Below are positions 16,791-26,896 of a stretch of 31,633 nucleotides of DNA, one piece after another. The stretch covers positions 1 through 31,633 of IMG/VR virus record IMGVR_UViG_3300007554_000012. The stretch is one strand, 5' to 3'. A program made the position numbers and the translations under genes. Under the pieces are notes generated by a model that was given only the letters and a program-made list of their open reading frames with translations, had not been told where the DNA came from and made no database searches. Numbering within the stretch: position 1 is the stretch's first letter; every line of letters begins with the position of its first letter. The stretch comes from a virus.

Positions 16791-18485
16791 ATGGCAGCGA
16801 TTATTACAAACAAATTAAGAATTTTCAATGCAATGGAATTCTTGCAATCAATTAACAGATCCGCACCTAATTGGAAACCTAACTATACCTATGCAGAAGG
16901 TGATGTTGTGGTTAACAACCAGAACTCATTTATTGCACTAGGAAATATTAGTGGCGCTTCCACAAGTGGTCTTTCTGCTGGTGATGGGGGTGGCCCGACA
17001 CCAGATACTCTCCAAGATGGTACTGTACAGTGGGCCCATCAAGGACAATCGGTTTACAATATGCTTTATATGGCAATTGGTAAACAAACTCCGTGGTTAA
17101 ATGATTCAAACCCACCGACACCAGAAGATTCTATTGGTTATTCGTACAGATTCAAATACGATACAATTGCACTTAAGAAAGTCAACTATAGTGATATGAC
17201 TCTTGCAATTCCAAGAATCAACTGGACTTCTGGAAGAGTGTACACTATGTACGAACACGATAACCCAGAAGAAATTATTCCTAATGGATATGTGATTGTT
17301 GCATCTGGAAATCAATTTAATGTTTATAAGTGTATTAATAACCAAAAATATGATGCTGCTGCACAAACGGTGACTACAGTTGCTTCGACAATTCAACCAT
17401 CAACTACTGGAACTGAAATTGAAGAGACTGCAGATGGTTATAAATGGAAATTTATGTATGCAATCGACCTTCAAGATTCTCTTAAGTTTTTGACAAAAGA
17501 TTATATTCCAGTCAAAAATCTTCTAGAAAATCCAGTTGCGCCAGGAACCGCTGCTCAGGTGCAATGGGATATTAAACTGGCCGCATCACAACCAAATCCT
17601 GGCCAGATTGAACATGTAAAAATCATGCCAAACGAAGAGGGTGGTGCAATTGGTGGAGGATTGGGGTATCATCCAAATATTCAACAAACAGGTTCTGTTA
17701 CACTAACTGGCAATCAAGTTACCATCGCTGGTGTTGATGGTGCAACAGATTATACTGGTTATGATTTAGTTGACCTTGGAAATCAGGAACAGTTTAGAAT
17801 TGTAAACTGGAGTCTTTCTGGTACAACTGCAACCGCAACTGTAAATGGTTCCTTTACTGGTGGTGCTGGTAGAGATATTCTTGTTGCGCCTGGCGTTAAT
17901 ATTTCTGGTAATGGTTCTTCTTTTAGTGCGTATGGACTTGTTGTAGATCAAAGAATTGAAAAAATTGTCATCACAAGTACTGGCGCAAATTGGTCTGCTG
18001 TAGACAACGCAACTGTAGATGTTGGTAATGTTCCTGCAAATAATTTTGATGGGACATTAAATATTAACGCATGTAAAGTAAAACCAATTGTTTCTCCAGA
18101 AACTGGACATGGATTTAATCCTGTAGAAGAGCTGGGTGGTTATTATGTAATGACTGCAATAAAACTTGAATATGACGAACAGTCTACAAGAGAAAACTCT
18201 TTGGGGAATTTAGAAACTAAGATTATGTTCCCTGTTGAAGATTCTGAAGCACAGTTTAGACAAATTGCTATTGTTGCTGACCCCGATGGACAGACTCAAA
18301 GTGGTTCAACTCCTGCAAATGAAGAGTCGTATAGAGGCCCACAACACCCAGATTTTGGTTCTGCCGATGAAGAAACATTTGACATTGTAACTGGTACGGG
18401 TAAAGTTCTTTACATCGAAAACCGACAACCCGTTTCTAGAGCCATCGATCAAATTGAAGATATTAAAGTAGTATTTGAATTTTAA
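16791..18485 (+). CDS. 8: gp8 baseplate wedge protein with extra domains
   Basis: The 564-residue protein is T4 gp8 (334 residues), a dimeric wedge subunit that joins gp7 and gp10 or its equivalent. The first residues IITNKLRIFNAMEFLQSI, the segment AIGKQTPWLNDSNPPTPED (about 98-116), ADGYKWKFMYAI (about 215) and the C-terminus VLYIENRQPVSRAIDQIED then VVFEF line up with T4 gp8, whose end reads IYMENRPPIIMAMDQTEEIN. Two insertions explain the length. Residues about 26-88 (NWKPNYTYAEGDVVV, then GTVQWAHQG) resemble a family 5/12-type carbohydrate-binding module. About 280-415 is a Gly/Thr-rich beta stretch. The gene follows its own late box. Confidence 0.92.
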   Translation: MAAIITNKLRIFNAMEFLQSINRSAPNWKPNYTYAEGDVVVNNQNSFIALGNISGASTSGLSAGDGGGPTPDTLQDGTVQWAHQGQSVYNMLYMAIGKQTPWLNDSNPPTPEDSIGYSYRFKYDTIALKKVNYSDMTLAIPRINWTSGRVYTMYEHDNPEEIIPNGYVIVASGNQFNVYKCINNQKYDAAAQTVTTVASTIQPSTTGTEIEETADGYKWKFMYAIDLQDSLKFLTKDYIPVKNLLENPVAPGTAAQVQWDIKLAASQPNPGQIEHVKIMPNEEGGAIGGGLGYHPNIQQTGSVTLTGNQVTIAGVDGATDYTGYDLVDLGNQEQFRIVNWSLSGTTATATVNGSFTGGAGRDILVAPGVNISGNGSSFSAYGLVVDQRIEKIVITSTGANWSAVDNATVDVGNVPANNFDGTLNINACKVKPIVSPETGHGFNPVEELGGYYVMTAIKLEYDEQSTRENSLGNLETKIMFPVEDSEAQFRQIAIVADPDGQTQSGSTPANEESYRGPQHPDFGSADEETFDIVTGTGKVLYIENRQPVSRAIDQIEDIKVVFEF

Positions 18486-18519
18486 TTAAAATAAAAAACC
18501 AGTTGAGAGAAAAAGACAC

Positions 18520-21500
18520 ATGGCAATAAATTTAAACGTCACTCCCTATCATGATGACTATGATATTGATAAAGGGTATTTGAGGGTATTGTATAAGCCT
18601 GGAAATTCTGTACAGGCAAGAGAATTAACACAACAACAATCAATTTTACAACAACAAATTGCAAATATGGGCGACCACTTCTTTAAAGAAGGTTCTATGG
18701 TTATCCCCGGCAGTTCTGCTGTTGATGTTGCTGTTCCTTATATCAAAGTGACTCTTGCGGAAGGACTTACTACCGCTGCTGAATTTGTTGGTAAAGTAAT
18801 TCAAGGTAATAAAACGGGGATTAGGGCGATTGTCGTTTCTTATACTGATGCTGTTGATTTAAATCAAGATCAGCTGATTGATAGTAATGATGAACCAACA
18901 ACATTATTTGTAAAATATCTTGATGGTGTTGCAGGCGGCCAAAGAGTGGTAGATGGTATTTCACTTGTAATTGATGATGAAAATGGAATTGATTTTGTTG
19001 TTAACGGAAACACTGTAAATTTAAAAGAAGGTGACACTTCATCCTTTGTAGAGGGAGAGGTACTTACTGCAACCAATGATGATGGTTTAAATTTAATCGC
19101 AACGGTTGCACTCAGTGCTGATCATGCAAATCCTTTAGGTAAGGGTTCTATTGCATTTGTTGAAGAGGGAATTTATTTCACTCAGGGGTTTATGGTTAAA
19201 AACCAATCGCAAAGTGTAATTCTAGACAAATATGATGATACTCCTAGTTATAAAATTGGTTTTGAAATACAAGAAACCGTTGTAAGTGCGAATGAAGATC
19301 CATCTCTTTTTGATAACGCACAAGGCACAACAAACTACAACGCTCCAGGCGCCGATAGATATCGAATTAATCTCGTATGGACTAAAAGAGCACTAGATAC
19401 CCCAACAACAGAAAACTTTATAGAAATTATTACTGTTCAAGACGGTATTATTAAAACACATGTTAGAAACACAGAATATTCAGTAATTACCGATGTACTT
19501 GCAAGAAGAACCTATGATGAGTCTGGTGATTACACAGTTCGTCCATTTAATTTAGATATTAGAGAGTATTTTAAAGAAAATGGAAATGGTGGTGTGTACA
19601 CCATGAAAAACTTTGAATTCGATACCGAAGTCGCTGCAAAAGATTTTGCACTAAAGAATTTTGCAGATGAAGATGGGATGGCCGATCAAAATGGAAATGG
19701 CCTTGCACACACAGTAAGTGCATTAGAACTTGTGAAGTTTTCCGCCCAAAATTTGGATTCGACTGGAACGAAATATTACCCAGGCTCAAGTCATCAATTC
19801 TTAGTTGATGCAGTAAGAAATTATCTTGCACTTGGAGTTGAGAGTGGAAAGGCCTATGTTAGAGGTTATGAAATTACCAAGACAGCGACCACATATATTC
19901 CTTATAAAAGATCAAGAGAAAATTATCAGATAAACAATCACTACATTCCTGTAGATCTTGGCCCATACATCTATATTTCGGATGCAAAGGGACTTCCATT
20001 AATTGACGAAGAAGTTAAACTTGTTAATATGAACACTTCTCCAGTAATTACTGAAGATTACACGATTGTAACATCAAATTTAGACGATGCCGATCAAGCA
20101 TATTTTCAACCAGTAACATATGACGAAGATTTGACATTTTTTGCTGGTGGTGGAACCAACTTAGGTGCAAATGCATATGGTATTGATGTAGTCGCAAAGG
20201 CAAAAGTTAAGGCAGTAGAATATTTTATAGATTCTGATGATGATGCGATAGATGATAATTATGGAACTTCTACTTTTAGACCTTCAAATACTTCCGTTGA
20301 AACTGGTATCTGGAAAATTTTTCTGTATGATATCGAATATGAAATCAATCCAAGAACAAATGTTCCTTATACCATGTTGGATGCAAGGTCTATTGTTTCG
20401 AATGAAGAAGTAGTTCCAACAACATTAGGTGGCCCAATTTATAAATTCGGTGCGAATGTATTAACACTAATGTCTCTATCAGATGTACAGGGACAGTTTA
20501 CTTCAAAGTCTCTCATTTATGATAGATACGATAGAGATGTAAGAGCGATTAACTATTATTATAACTCTGCAGATCAGTTCTTATTGGTAAAAACTCTTAA
20601 TTCTGGAAATGGATTGTCCACAGAATCGGGGGTATTGCCTAGTGCAACCTTTGTTACAAATGAATTAATCAACGAGGCGATTGCTAGTGGTTCGGCTGGA
20701 ACAGACACTACATCTTTTGATGGTAATGCATCCGCTGATATGACAGGAACTCAGGCAAGAATCACTGGTAAATTTGTACTTTTATCAGATGGGGGCGCAA
20801 GTATTATTGACACTGGTAAGAGATTTTTACAAACTGTTAGATTTGTCGATGATGAAAGTGGAAGAGAAACAGTAGATACTCAATATGATGTACTAAAAGT
20901 TTATGAAGACCAAGTAGTTACTGCCAGTGGACAGATTGTTTTAACTGCAACAGATGATAACTCATACTTCGTTTCGACCCAAAGTTTATATTTGGCATTC
21001 GATAGGGCTGCAGTGAATTCTTCTGTGGGTGAAATTGGTAGAATTACAACCATTTCGTTTTCCTCCGACAGAAGAACTGCAACTCTTAATGTTGCAAATT
21101 TAGCAGCTGGAACAACTGGTGTTACTGTATATGCGCCAATCAAAAAGACTTCTTCCAGAGAAAAAATTAAAACTTTGAGAGAAAATCAGTTACATTTGCC
21201 ATACACATTACTGGATTTAATTGGACAAACAATTTCACAGACTGATTATGATAATGTAAACGATGACAATAACGACATATCGTTAAGTTATGGTGTAGAT
21301 TTGTTAGGGACAAATTCTAGTGTTGCTACAGGAGTTGTAAATTCTTCAATTTCTACTGGTGCGAATAATGACCTTATTCTTAGTGTATCTAATTTTCAAT
21401 TGCCACATTCGGATGTGTATGAAATTAAAAAAATATATGATACATGTAATGTAAATAATACTTCTTACAGAATTTCGATTGAATCCAATGACAGAAAATT

Positions 21501-24500
21501 CATACACGAAATGACAGAGGCAGATTTTGAATTTGCATTGAAGGCGTATACTTTTTACGAAACGACTGGTGCTTCGCCATTTTCTGTTGGTTTAGACCAC
21601 ACTACATATCCAACACTTCTTAGTATTCAACCACAACTTACTGTTGATGGTACAGTAAACCCATTTAAAGAAGAAATTGAAGAATTGTGGTTGAGTAATG
21701 TTGGTATTGAAACTCCCACAGAAGTTCCTGTTAAAATTAATGATATTACTGACAGATATACTTTATTTTCTGGACAAAGACATTCCATCATTCAATTGGG
21801 TGAATTAGAATTAAAGGCGGGTACATTACCATGTGGTGGTCGTCCTATTATTATTTACTCATATTTTGAACACGGTACTGGAGATTATGCATCCGTAGAT
21901 TCTTATGTTAATATACCATATCATAAAATCCCAAGTTTTGAGGGTGTTAGATTGCACAGTACATTAGATTTTAGACCTGCTGCAGTTTACCAACAATTAT
22001 CTGGATACCCATATGGTAAAGGTGTAGTTTCTGGAGTTTCTGACTACCCAATTGATGCAAGTGCAATTAGTGCAGATATGCGTATTTACTTTGGTAGAGC
22101 AGACAAACTTTACATGGATAAGTTTGGAAACATTAATGTGAAATACGGCGCTCCTTCTGAAACACCTGTTTACCCGACAGATCCAGAAGATGGGATGGTG
22201 TTGTACACATTAGAAACACTGCCATATACTGGTGTTCCTAAAGATGTAAGTGCTAAAATGATTGACAACAGAAGATATACTATGAGAGATATTGGTAAAC
22301 TTGATAAGAGAATTACCAATCTAGAATATTATACTTCTTTAAATCTTTTAGAAAAAGAAACTAAAGATTTGTTGGTTACAGATGAAAATGGACTTGATAG
22401 ATTTAAGAATGGATTTGTAGTTGAAAACTTCACTGGATATGGGACTGCAAATGTTTATGATTCTGATTTCAATGCTTCTATGGATACTGGAAAAGGAGAG
22501 TTGCGTCCGTATTTTACTACTAAAAACATTCCAATGCATTTAGATGTTGTAAACTCTGAAGGTTTTGAAGTATCAGGTAGATGGGCAACACTTCCATATA
22601 CAAGTCAACTATTAATTGAACAAAGAAAATCTTCAAAAACTGTTAATGTAAACCCTTTTGCAATTTTTAGTTTTAAAGGTTCGATGGTACTTGTACCTTC
22701 GACAGATAATTGGCATGATGATCCAAAGTATTTGGATGAGATCTCAATTAATGATAGAGGAAGTACAGATAATTTTGAAGAACTTGCACAAAGAAGTGGA
22801 ATTCTTGGAACCGTTTGGGGATCTTGGGATATTAACTGGACTGGTGCAACTAATGAAACAACAGGTACAAGTGCTCGTACCGAATCTAGTGGTAATAATG
22901 ACCGTACAGTTACAACTACGACTAGAACTTGGAATGATACAGGAACGAGAACAAGAACAGGCGTTACAACTGCACTGAGTGAAACTTGGACTCCAGTTAC
23001 AACGGACAAACTAGTTAGTAGTGAACAAATTCCATTTATTCGTACTAGAGATGTATACTTTAAAGCCACTGGAATGAAACCAAATACAAAGTTATTTGCA
23101 TTCTTTGATAATACACCAGTTAATGATTATGTTACTCCGATAAAAACATTAAGTATTACAAATGTCCCACCCGCCACGGCACAGTATATTAAAAATAATA
23201 GAAACATATTTGCAGATCAATATGGCGAATTAAAATTGCGTGGACAGTCCACTGCACATGAAGTTTTTGTTGCAGACATTGAGTATTTGGATGCAACTTC
23301 TCTGAAGCTTTATGTACTAGAGAACGTGCCTGGCAAAAAGAATTCTTCTTTTAGTTTGGGTGAGGTTCTGTTCTTGGTTGAACGAGATGGACTATCTCAT
23401 AACATGGGAAGTTTCCCAAATGAAGGTATTGTTGGAGGTTCAACTTTAAGATCAGACTCTGCTGGTACTGTTTACGGCAACTTCTCAATTCCAAACAATA
23501 ACCAAACTCCAAATGATGATGATTTAAAATTCAGAACTGGAGAAAGATTATTTAAGTTGTGCGATCAACCAAATGGAAATCTAGATGATTCTGATACAGA
23601 CACAAGTTCAACATATACTGCTAGAGGTATTATTGAAACAAGACAAAAAACAACAGTAAATACAAGAAGCGTTGAGATTGTTGACACTACAACTAGTTCA
23701 ACAGAAAATGTTGTTTCAGAATTGCGTTCAAGTAGTAATTCAGATTTTGGTGCATGGAGACAGGTTCGTGGTTGGGGCGACCCACTCGCACAATCATTCT
23801 TGGTTGATGTGGAGGGCGGCGCCTTTATTACAAGTGCAGAAATTTTCTTCTCTGCGAAGGATGAGGTTGTACCAGTAACTCTGCAAATAAGAAATATGGT
23901 CAATGGGTATCCTGGCCAATATATACTTGGTGAAAAGATGTTGGATCCAAGGCAGGACTTAATTCAACTTTCAGATGACGGTTCTTTAGAAACAATATTC
24001 ACCTTTGATGAACCAGTATATTTGGAAGAGGCAACAGAGTATTGTCTTGTATTAATTGCAAATACACAAGGATACAGAGTTCATGTTGCAACATTAGGAC
24101 AACAGGCACTTGATGGTTCTGGAATTATTTCAGAACAACCTTACGCTGGGGTTTTCTTCAAATCTCAAAATGCCTCTACATGGACTGCAGAACAAAAAGA
24201 AGATTTGAAATTCACACTTTCTAGGGCGAAATTTGATATTAATAAAGATAGTACCCTATACTTTACAAATTCCGAAATAGATGTCGGAATGTCAGATATT
24301 AATATTATGGAGAGAATATTTGATGATAATACAATGCGTATTCACAAAGATAGTTCTCTTATTACATTTAAAGTAAATGATAGTTCTGGATGTGTCCCTA
24401 TAAGTTTCTGGCAACCAAACGGATACAATTATGTTACTCTTAAAAATTTCCATGGGACTTACGATCAATATAGGGCCGAGGATTTAAATGGTTCGCATTT

Positions 24501-25455
24501 AGTTGTTGCGACAACTCATAATTCGTTTACTATTGATATGAGAGGATTTTTCTATCCAGACGGAGTACAAACACCAAGAATCGCTCACGGTGGAACTATT
24601 CCATCGGTTGATTCCTTATTTACTCCTGCATCAAATACATTTTCACAGTTTGGAAGAAAGAAACCCGCTAGTTGGTGTACCAATGTTAAATATGATCTAA
24701 TGAAACCTAACATTACTTCAATTGAACTTGCTGGTACTGGTATTTCAATGAAATTTAAAGCATTAACAGGGACATCGCAAGATTCAACTGTAGCGCCAGG
24801 AGTAAAAGATTTAAGTTTCAGAGGCATCACACCAAATCAAAATTATGCATTTGATAGACCCATGATGGTTGCAGACAATTATAATGAGACTCTTTTTGAC
24901 ACATCTTCGAATTCACTTGACAAAAAGTCATTGATTTGGAAAGTAGACTTAGGTTCTAATAAAGATAATTTGAGTCCTGTTGTTGACTTGGAACGAATTG
25001 CTGCCGTATTGGTATCTAATGTAACAAATAGTGCAGAAAGTGTTCCCGCTGGAGTACGAGGACATGTCAATACTGGATTTATCGATGAAACAGCACCGCA
25101 TGGTGGTTCTGCTGCAACTAAGTATTTGACTAGAGAAATTAAATTAGACCAGACATCAACATCTCTAAAAGTTCTGGCATCGGTTTATCGTCCAGATGTA
25201 GCGGATGTAGATTTTTACTATAAAATTAAAACATCCCCAGATCAGAATTTTGAAAAACTTGATTATGTATTACTTGACCGTCCTGCTGTTTATGGTAGGG
25301 CATCTAGAGATATTTCAGATTTTAAAGAATTTGATTACGAAGTAAGAAATTTGCCAGAATTTAATTCTATAGCAATCAAAATTGTTCTTAAGAGTAAAAA
25401 CTCTAGTGTTGTCCCAAAAGTCAGAGACTTTAGAGTTATTGCATTGGCAACTTAA
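18520..25455 (+). CDS. Very large DUF4815-type tail/baseplate structural protein
   Basis: The 2311-residue protein has the N-terminus of DUF4815 phage structural proteins: NVTPYHDDYDIDKGYLRVLY, SVQARELTQQQSILQQQI and GDHFFKEGSMVIPGSS (residues 6-70). Later parts typical of marine T4-like tail proteins are DIGKLDKRITNLEYYTSLNL (about 1256-1275), which looks coiled-coil; a Thr/Arg-rich stretch (about 1443-1490); PFIRTRDVYFKATGMKPNTK (about 1505); and GWGDPLAQSFLVDVEGGAF (about 1752-1770), followed by a jelly-roll-like segment. The C-terminus has KVLASVYRPDVADVDFYYKI. It occupies the place of T4 gp9/gp10, which I cannot otherwise find, so a role at the wedge periphery or as a fibre base is likely but unproven. 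GAGAGA lies nine bases before the ATG. The frame is fully open over 6.9 kb. Confidence 0.8.
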   Translation: MAINLNVTPYHDDYDIDKGYLRVLYKPGNSVQARELTQQQSILQQQIANMGDHFFKEGSMVIPGSSAVDVAVPYIKVTLAEGLTTAAEFVGKVIQGNKTGIRAIVVSYTDAVDLNQDQLIDSNDEPTTLFVKYLDGVAGGQRVVDGISLVIDDENGIDFVVNGNTVNLKEGDTSSFVEGEVLTATNDDGLNLIATVALSADHANPLGKGSIAFVEEGIYFTQGFMVKNQSQSVILDKYDDTPSYKIGFEIQETVVSANEDPSLFDNAQGTTNYNAPGADRYRINLVWTKRALDTPTTENFIEIITVQDGIIKTHVRNTEYSVITDVLARRTYDESGDYTVRPFNLDIREYFKENGNGGVYTMKNFEFDTEVAAKDFALKNFADEDGMADQNGNGLAHTVSALELVKFSAQNLDSTGTKYYPGSSHQFLVDAVRNYLALGVESGKAYVRGYEITKTATTYIPYKRSRENYQINNHYIPVDLGPYIYISDAKGLPLIDEEVKLVNMNTSPVITEDYTIVTSNLDDADQAYFQPVTYDEDLTFFAGGGTNLGANAYGIDVVAKAKVKAVEYFIDSDDDAIDDNYGTSTFRPSNTSVETGIWKIFLYDIEYEINPRTNVPYTMLDARSIVSNEEVVPTTLGGPIYKFGANVLTLMSLSDVQGQFTSKSLIYDRYDRDVRAINYYYNSADQFLLVKTLNSGNGLSTESGVLPSATFVTNELINEAIASGSAGTDTTSFDGNASADMTGTQARITGKFVLLSDGGASIIDTGKRFLQTVRFVDDESGRETVDTQYDVLKVYEDQVVTASGQIVLTATDDNSYFVSTQSLYLAFDRAAVNSSVGEIGRITTISFSSDRRTATLNVANLAAGTTGVTVYAPIKKTSSREKIKTLRENQLHLPYTLLDLIGQTISQTDYDNVNDDNNDISLSYGVDLLGTNSSVATGVVNSSISTGANNDLILSVSNFQLPHSDVYEIKKIYDTCNVNNTSYRISIESNDRKFIHEMTEADFEFALKAYTFYETTGASPFSVGLDHTTYPTLLSIQPQLTVDGTVNPFKEEIEELWLSNVGIETPTEVPVKINDITDRYTLFSGQRHSIIQLGELELKAGTLPCGGRPIIIYSYFEHGTGDYASVDSYVNIPYHKIPSFEGVRLHSTLDFRPAAVYQQLSGYPYGKGVVSGVSDYPIDASAISADMRIYFGRADKLYMDKFGNINVKYGAPSETPVYPTDPEDGMVLYTLETLPYTGVPKDVSAKMIDNRRYTMRDIGKLDKRITNLEYYTSLNLLEKETKDLLVTDENGLDRFKNGFVVENFTGYGTANVYDSDFNASMDTGKGELRPYFTTKNIPMHLDVVNSEGFEVSGRWATLPYTSQLLIEQRKSSKTVNVNPFAIFSFKGSMVLVPSTDNWHDDPKYLDEISINDRGSTDNFEELAQRSGILGTVWGSWDINWTGATNETTGTSARTESSGNNDRTVTTTTRTWNDTGTRTRTGVTTALSETWTPVTTDKLVSSEQIPFIRTRDVYFKATGMKPNTKLFAFFDNTPVNDYVTPIKTLSITNVPPATAQYIKNNRNIFADQYGELKLRGQSTAHEVFVADIEYLDATSLKLYVLENVPGKKNSSFSLGEVLFLVERDGLSHNMGSFPNEGIVGGSTLRSDSAGTVYGNFSIPNNNQTPNDDDLKFRTGERLFKLCDQPNGNLDDSDTDTSSTYTARGIIETRQKTTVNTRSVEIVDTTTSSTENVVSELRSSSNSDFGAWRQVRGWGDPLAQSFLVDVEGGAFITSAEIFFSAKDEVVPVTLQIRNMVNGYPGQYILGEKMLDPRQDLIQLSDDGSLETIFTFDEPVYLEEATEYCLVLIANTQGYRVHVATLGQQALDGSGIISEQPYAGVFFKSQNASTWTAEQKEDLKFTLSRAKFDINKDSTLYFTNSEIDVGMSDINIMERIFDDNTMRIHKDSSLITFKVNDSSGCVPISFWQPNGYNYVTLKNFHGTYDQYRAEDLNGSHLVVATTHNSFTIDMRGFFYPDGVQTPRIAHGGTIPSVDSLFTPASNTFSQFGRKKPASWCTNVKYDLMKPNITSIELAGTGISMKFKALTGTSQDSTVAPGVKDLSFRGITPNQNYAFDRPMMVADNYNETLFDTSSNSLDKKSLIWKVDLGSNKDNLSPVVDLERIAAVLVSNVTNSAESVPAGVRGHVNTGFIDETAPHGGSAATKYLTREIKLDQTSTSLKVLASVYRPDVADVDFYYKIKTSPDQNFEKLDYVLLDRPAVYGRASRDISDFKEFDYEVRNLPEFNSIAIKIVLKSKNSSVVPKVRDFRVIALAT

Positions 25456-25467
25456 TTGGAGATGGTA

Positions 25468-25668
25468 ATGAGACTAAAGGTTAAAGGTAATAAAGACCTT
25501 GTAAGAGATACGAACTCGCAAGCGATAATAAATACTGATAACACTGGTTATAATAATTTTATTAGAAAGAATAACGCACTTAAAAGGCGTGACGAAGAAA
25601 TAAAAGATTTACAACAAGAAATGAATGAAATAAAAAACACACTAAACTTAATATTGGAGAAACTTTAA
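25468..25668 (+). CDS. Small conserved-looking coiled-coil protein
   Basis: A 66-residue protein beginning MRLKVKGNKDLVRDT, followed by AIINTDNTGYNNF and a C-terminal heptad-like helix (RRDEEIKDLQQEMNEIKNTL, then NLILEKL). I chose the ATG at 25468 because GGAG at 25458-25461 lies six bases before it; an upstream TTG at 25456 and an ATG at 25462 are in frame but would overlap the ribosome site. The VRDxxxxAIxNTDxxxY pattern resembles small proteins I recall beside tail genes of marine T4-like phages. It begins 12 bases after the DUF4815 gene and its stop abuts the next ATG. Function unknown; the helix suggests oligomerisation or a partner in fibre attachment. That role is inference. Confidence 0.75.
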   Translation: MRLKVKGNKDLVRDTNSQAIINTDNTGYNNFIRKNNALKRRDEEIKDLQQEMNEIKNTLNLILEKL

Positions 25669-26868
25669 ATGGCCGTAGAATATCCATCCCTCGTAGATGT
25701 GTTGACAACCGACACTTTCGAAGAGTGGAGAGTTAAAACTAATAAAGTAAAAGTCTATGCGGAAGCAGTGGCTGCAAATATTGGTAATCTTGCATTCTTA
25801 GAAACTGATGCACAATCTACAATCGTTGACGCAATCAACGAAGTAAACACTCATACAGATATCAATACTAGAAATATTGGTAATATGTCTACACTTGACC
25901 CACAAAGTCGTGGGTGGAAAAAAGATAATCTGGTAGACACAATTAATGCAGAAAATCAATGGTCTGTAGAATATACAGATACTGAGGTAGGAAAAGAAAG
26001 AGATGCACGAATTGCGGCAGATAATGCCTTACAGGCAGAATTAGATGTAACTCAAAACGCAGCTGGATTAAACGCTGACGGAACATATTCATTACTTACT
26101 ACGGCAACATATGTTCCTGCTGCAGCTAGTCTTAGACAGGGAATTAGTCTTTTAGATACCACTTTGAAAACTAAATCTGATTTGTTAGATAGATTAAATA
26201 TTACAGTTGGCGGTGGTGCTGTTACTGGACAGTTTAATTATGACGGTTTAGGTGTTAATTATCTTACTACAGATAGTGATAATAATGCAGTAGTAAAGAC
26301 AAATCTTGTTGAATTAGATGGTGCAGTAAAAATTAACGAAGACGATATTACTGCATTAGAATCTAGAGCGACCAGATTAGAAACTGTACAAGACTTTTTG
26401 AAATATTCAGTTGGTACAAACACCAACGGTGTATATGTCGCAGCAGTGTCAAATGAATATGCTATCCACGATACTGTAAAAGAAAATATAAACACTCTTG
26501 ATTCTACATTGAAACTTTTAAGTGACGAAGTTTATGGAAGTCTTAAAGATAGAGTTGATAATATAGAAACTGATTTAGATACAAAAGAAGATAAGTCAAT
26601 TGTAAGAGGGCCTGGTGCCACTGATGTAGACCCACTTGGTAATTTGAATAGTGGAGTTGGTGATACCACTTCAATTGTTGCTGCTATTAATGCACTATAT
26701 CAACAGGTTCTTCCATTAATTACTGACCATAATGCTGGTGGATATGTCAAGAAAACTGGTGACACCATGTCTGGAACATTGACAATCAATGGTGCAGACC
26801 TAAAAGTTACTGGAAATCAGTCTTTAAAAATTGAATGTAGTGGTGATATTATTGCATTCCAAGTTTAA
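25669..26868 (+). CDS. Fibre-like structural protein
   Basis: The 399-residue protein looks like a slender trimeric fibre. The N-terminus (YPSLVDVLTTDTFEEWRVKT, residues 4-23) is probably the attachment part. The shaft carries repeats: STIVDAINEVN (about 49), DNLVDTINAEN (about 85) and TSIVAAINALY (about 337); and two related blocks, GTYSLLTTATYVP...SLRQGISLLDTTLKTKSD and GVYVAAVSNEYA...TVKENINTLDSTLKLLSDE. Near the end, KKTGDTMSGTLTING (about 364-378) is a motif common in phage fibres, but the protein stops some 20 residues later without a visible receptor-binding tip. Its ATG follows directly on the stop of the coiled-coil gene; GGAGAAAC lies within that gene's end as ribosome site. It precedes a large adhesin-like gene. 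Fibritin, fibre or fibre connector are all possible. Confidence 0.75.
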   Translation: MAVEYPSLVDVLTTDTFEEWRVKTNKVKVYAEAVAANIGNLAFLETDAQSTIVDAINEVNTHTDINTRNIGNMSTLDPQSRGWKKDNLVDTINAENQWSVEYTDTEVGKERDARIAADNALQAELDVTQNAAGLNADGTYSLLTTATYVPAAASLRQGISLLDTTLKTKSDLLDRLNITVGGGAVTGQFNYDGLGVNYLTTDSDNNAVVKTNLVELDGAVKINEDDITALESRATRLETVQDFLKYSVGTNTNGVYVAAVSNEYAIHDTVKENINTLDSTLKLLSDEVYGSLKDRVDNIETDLDTKEDKSIVRGPGATDVDPLGNLNSGVGDTTSIVAAINALYQQVLPLITDHNAGGYVKKTGDTMSGTLTINGADLKVTGNQSLKIECSGDIIAFQV

Positions 26869-26896
26869 TTAAACAGTAAGAGAAGAGAATACTAAC

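Noticed and set aside
22605-23069. Antisense open frame of 154 codons within the DUF4815-type gene
   Set aside because: It lies opposite a Thr/Arg/Gly-rich coding stretch whose complement is naturally free of stops, has low-complexity V/L/S composition and no ribosome site or promoter.
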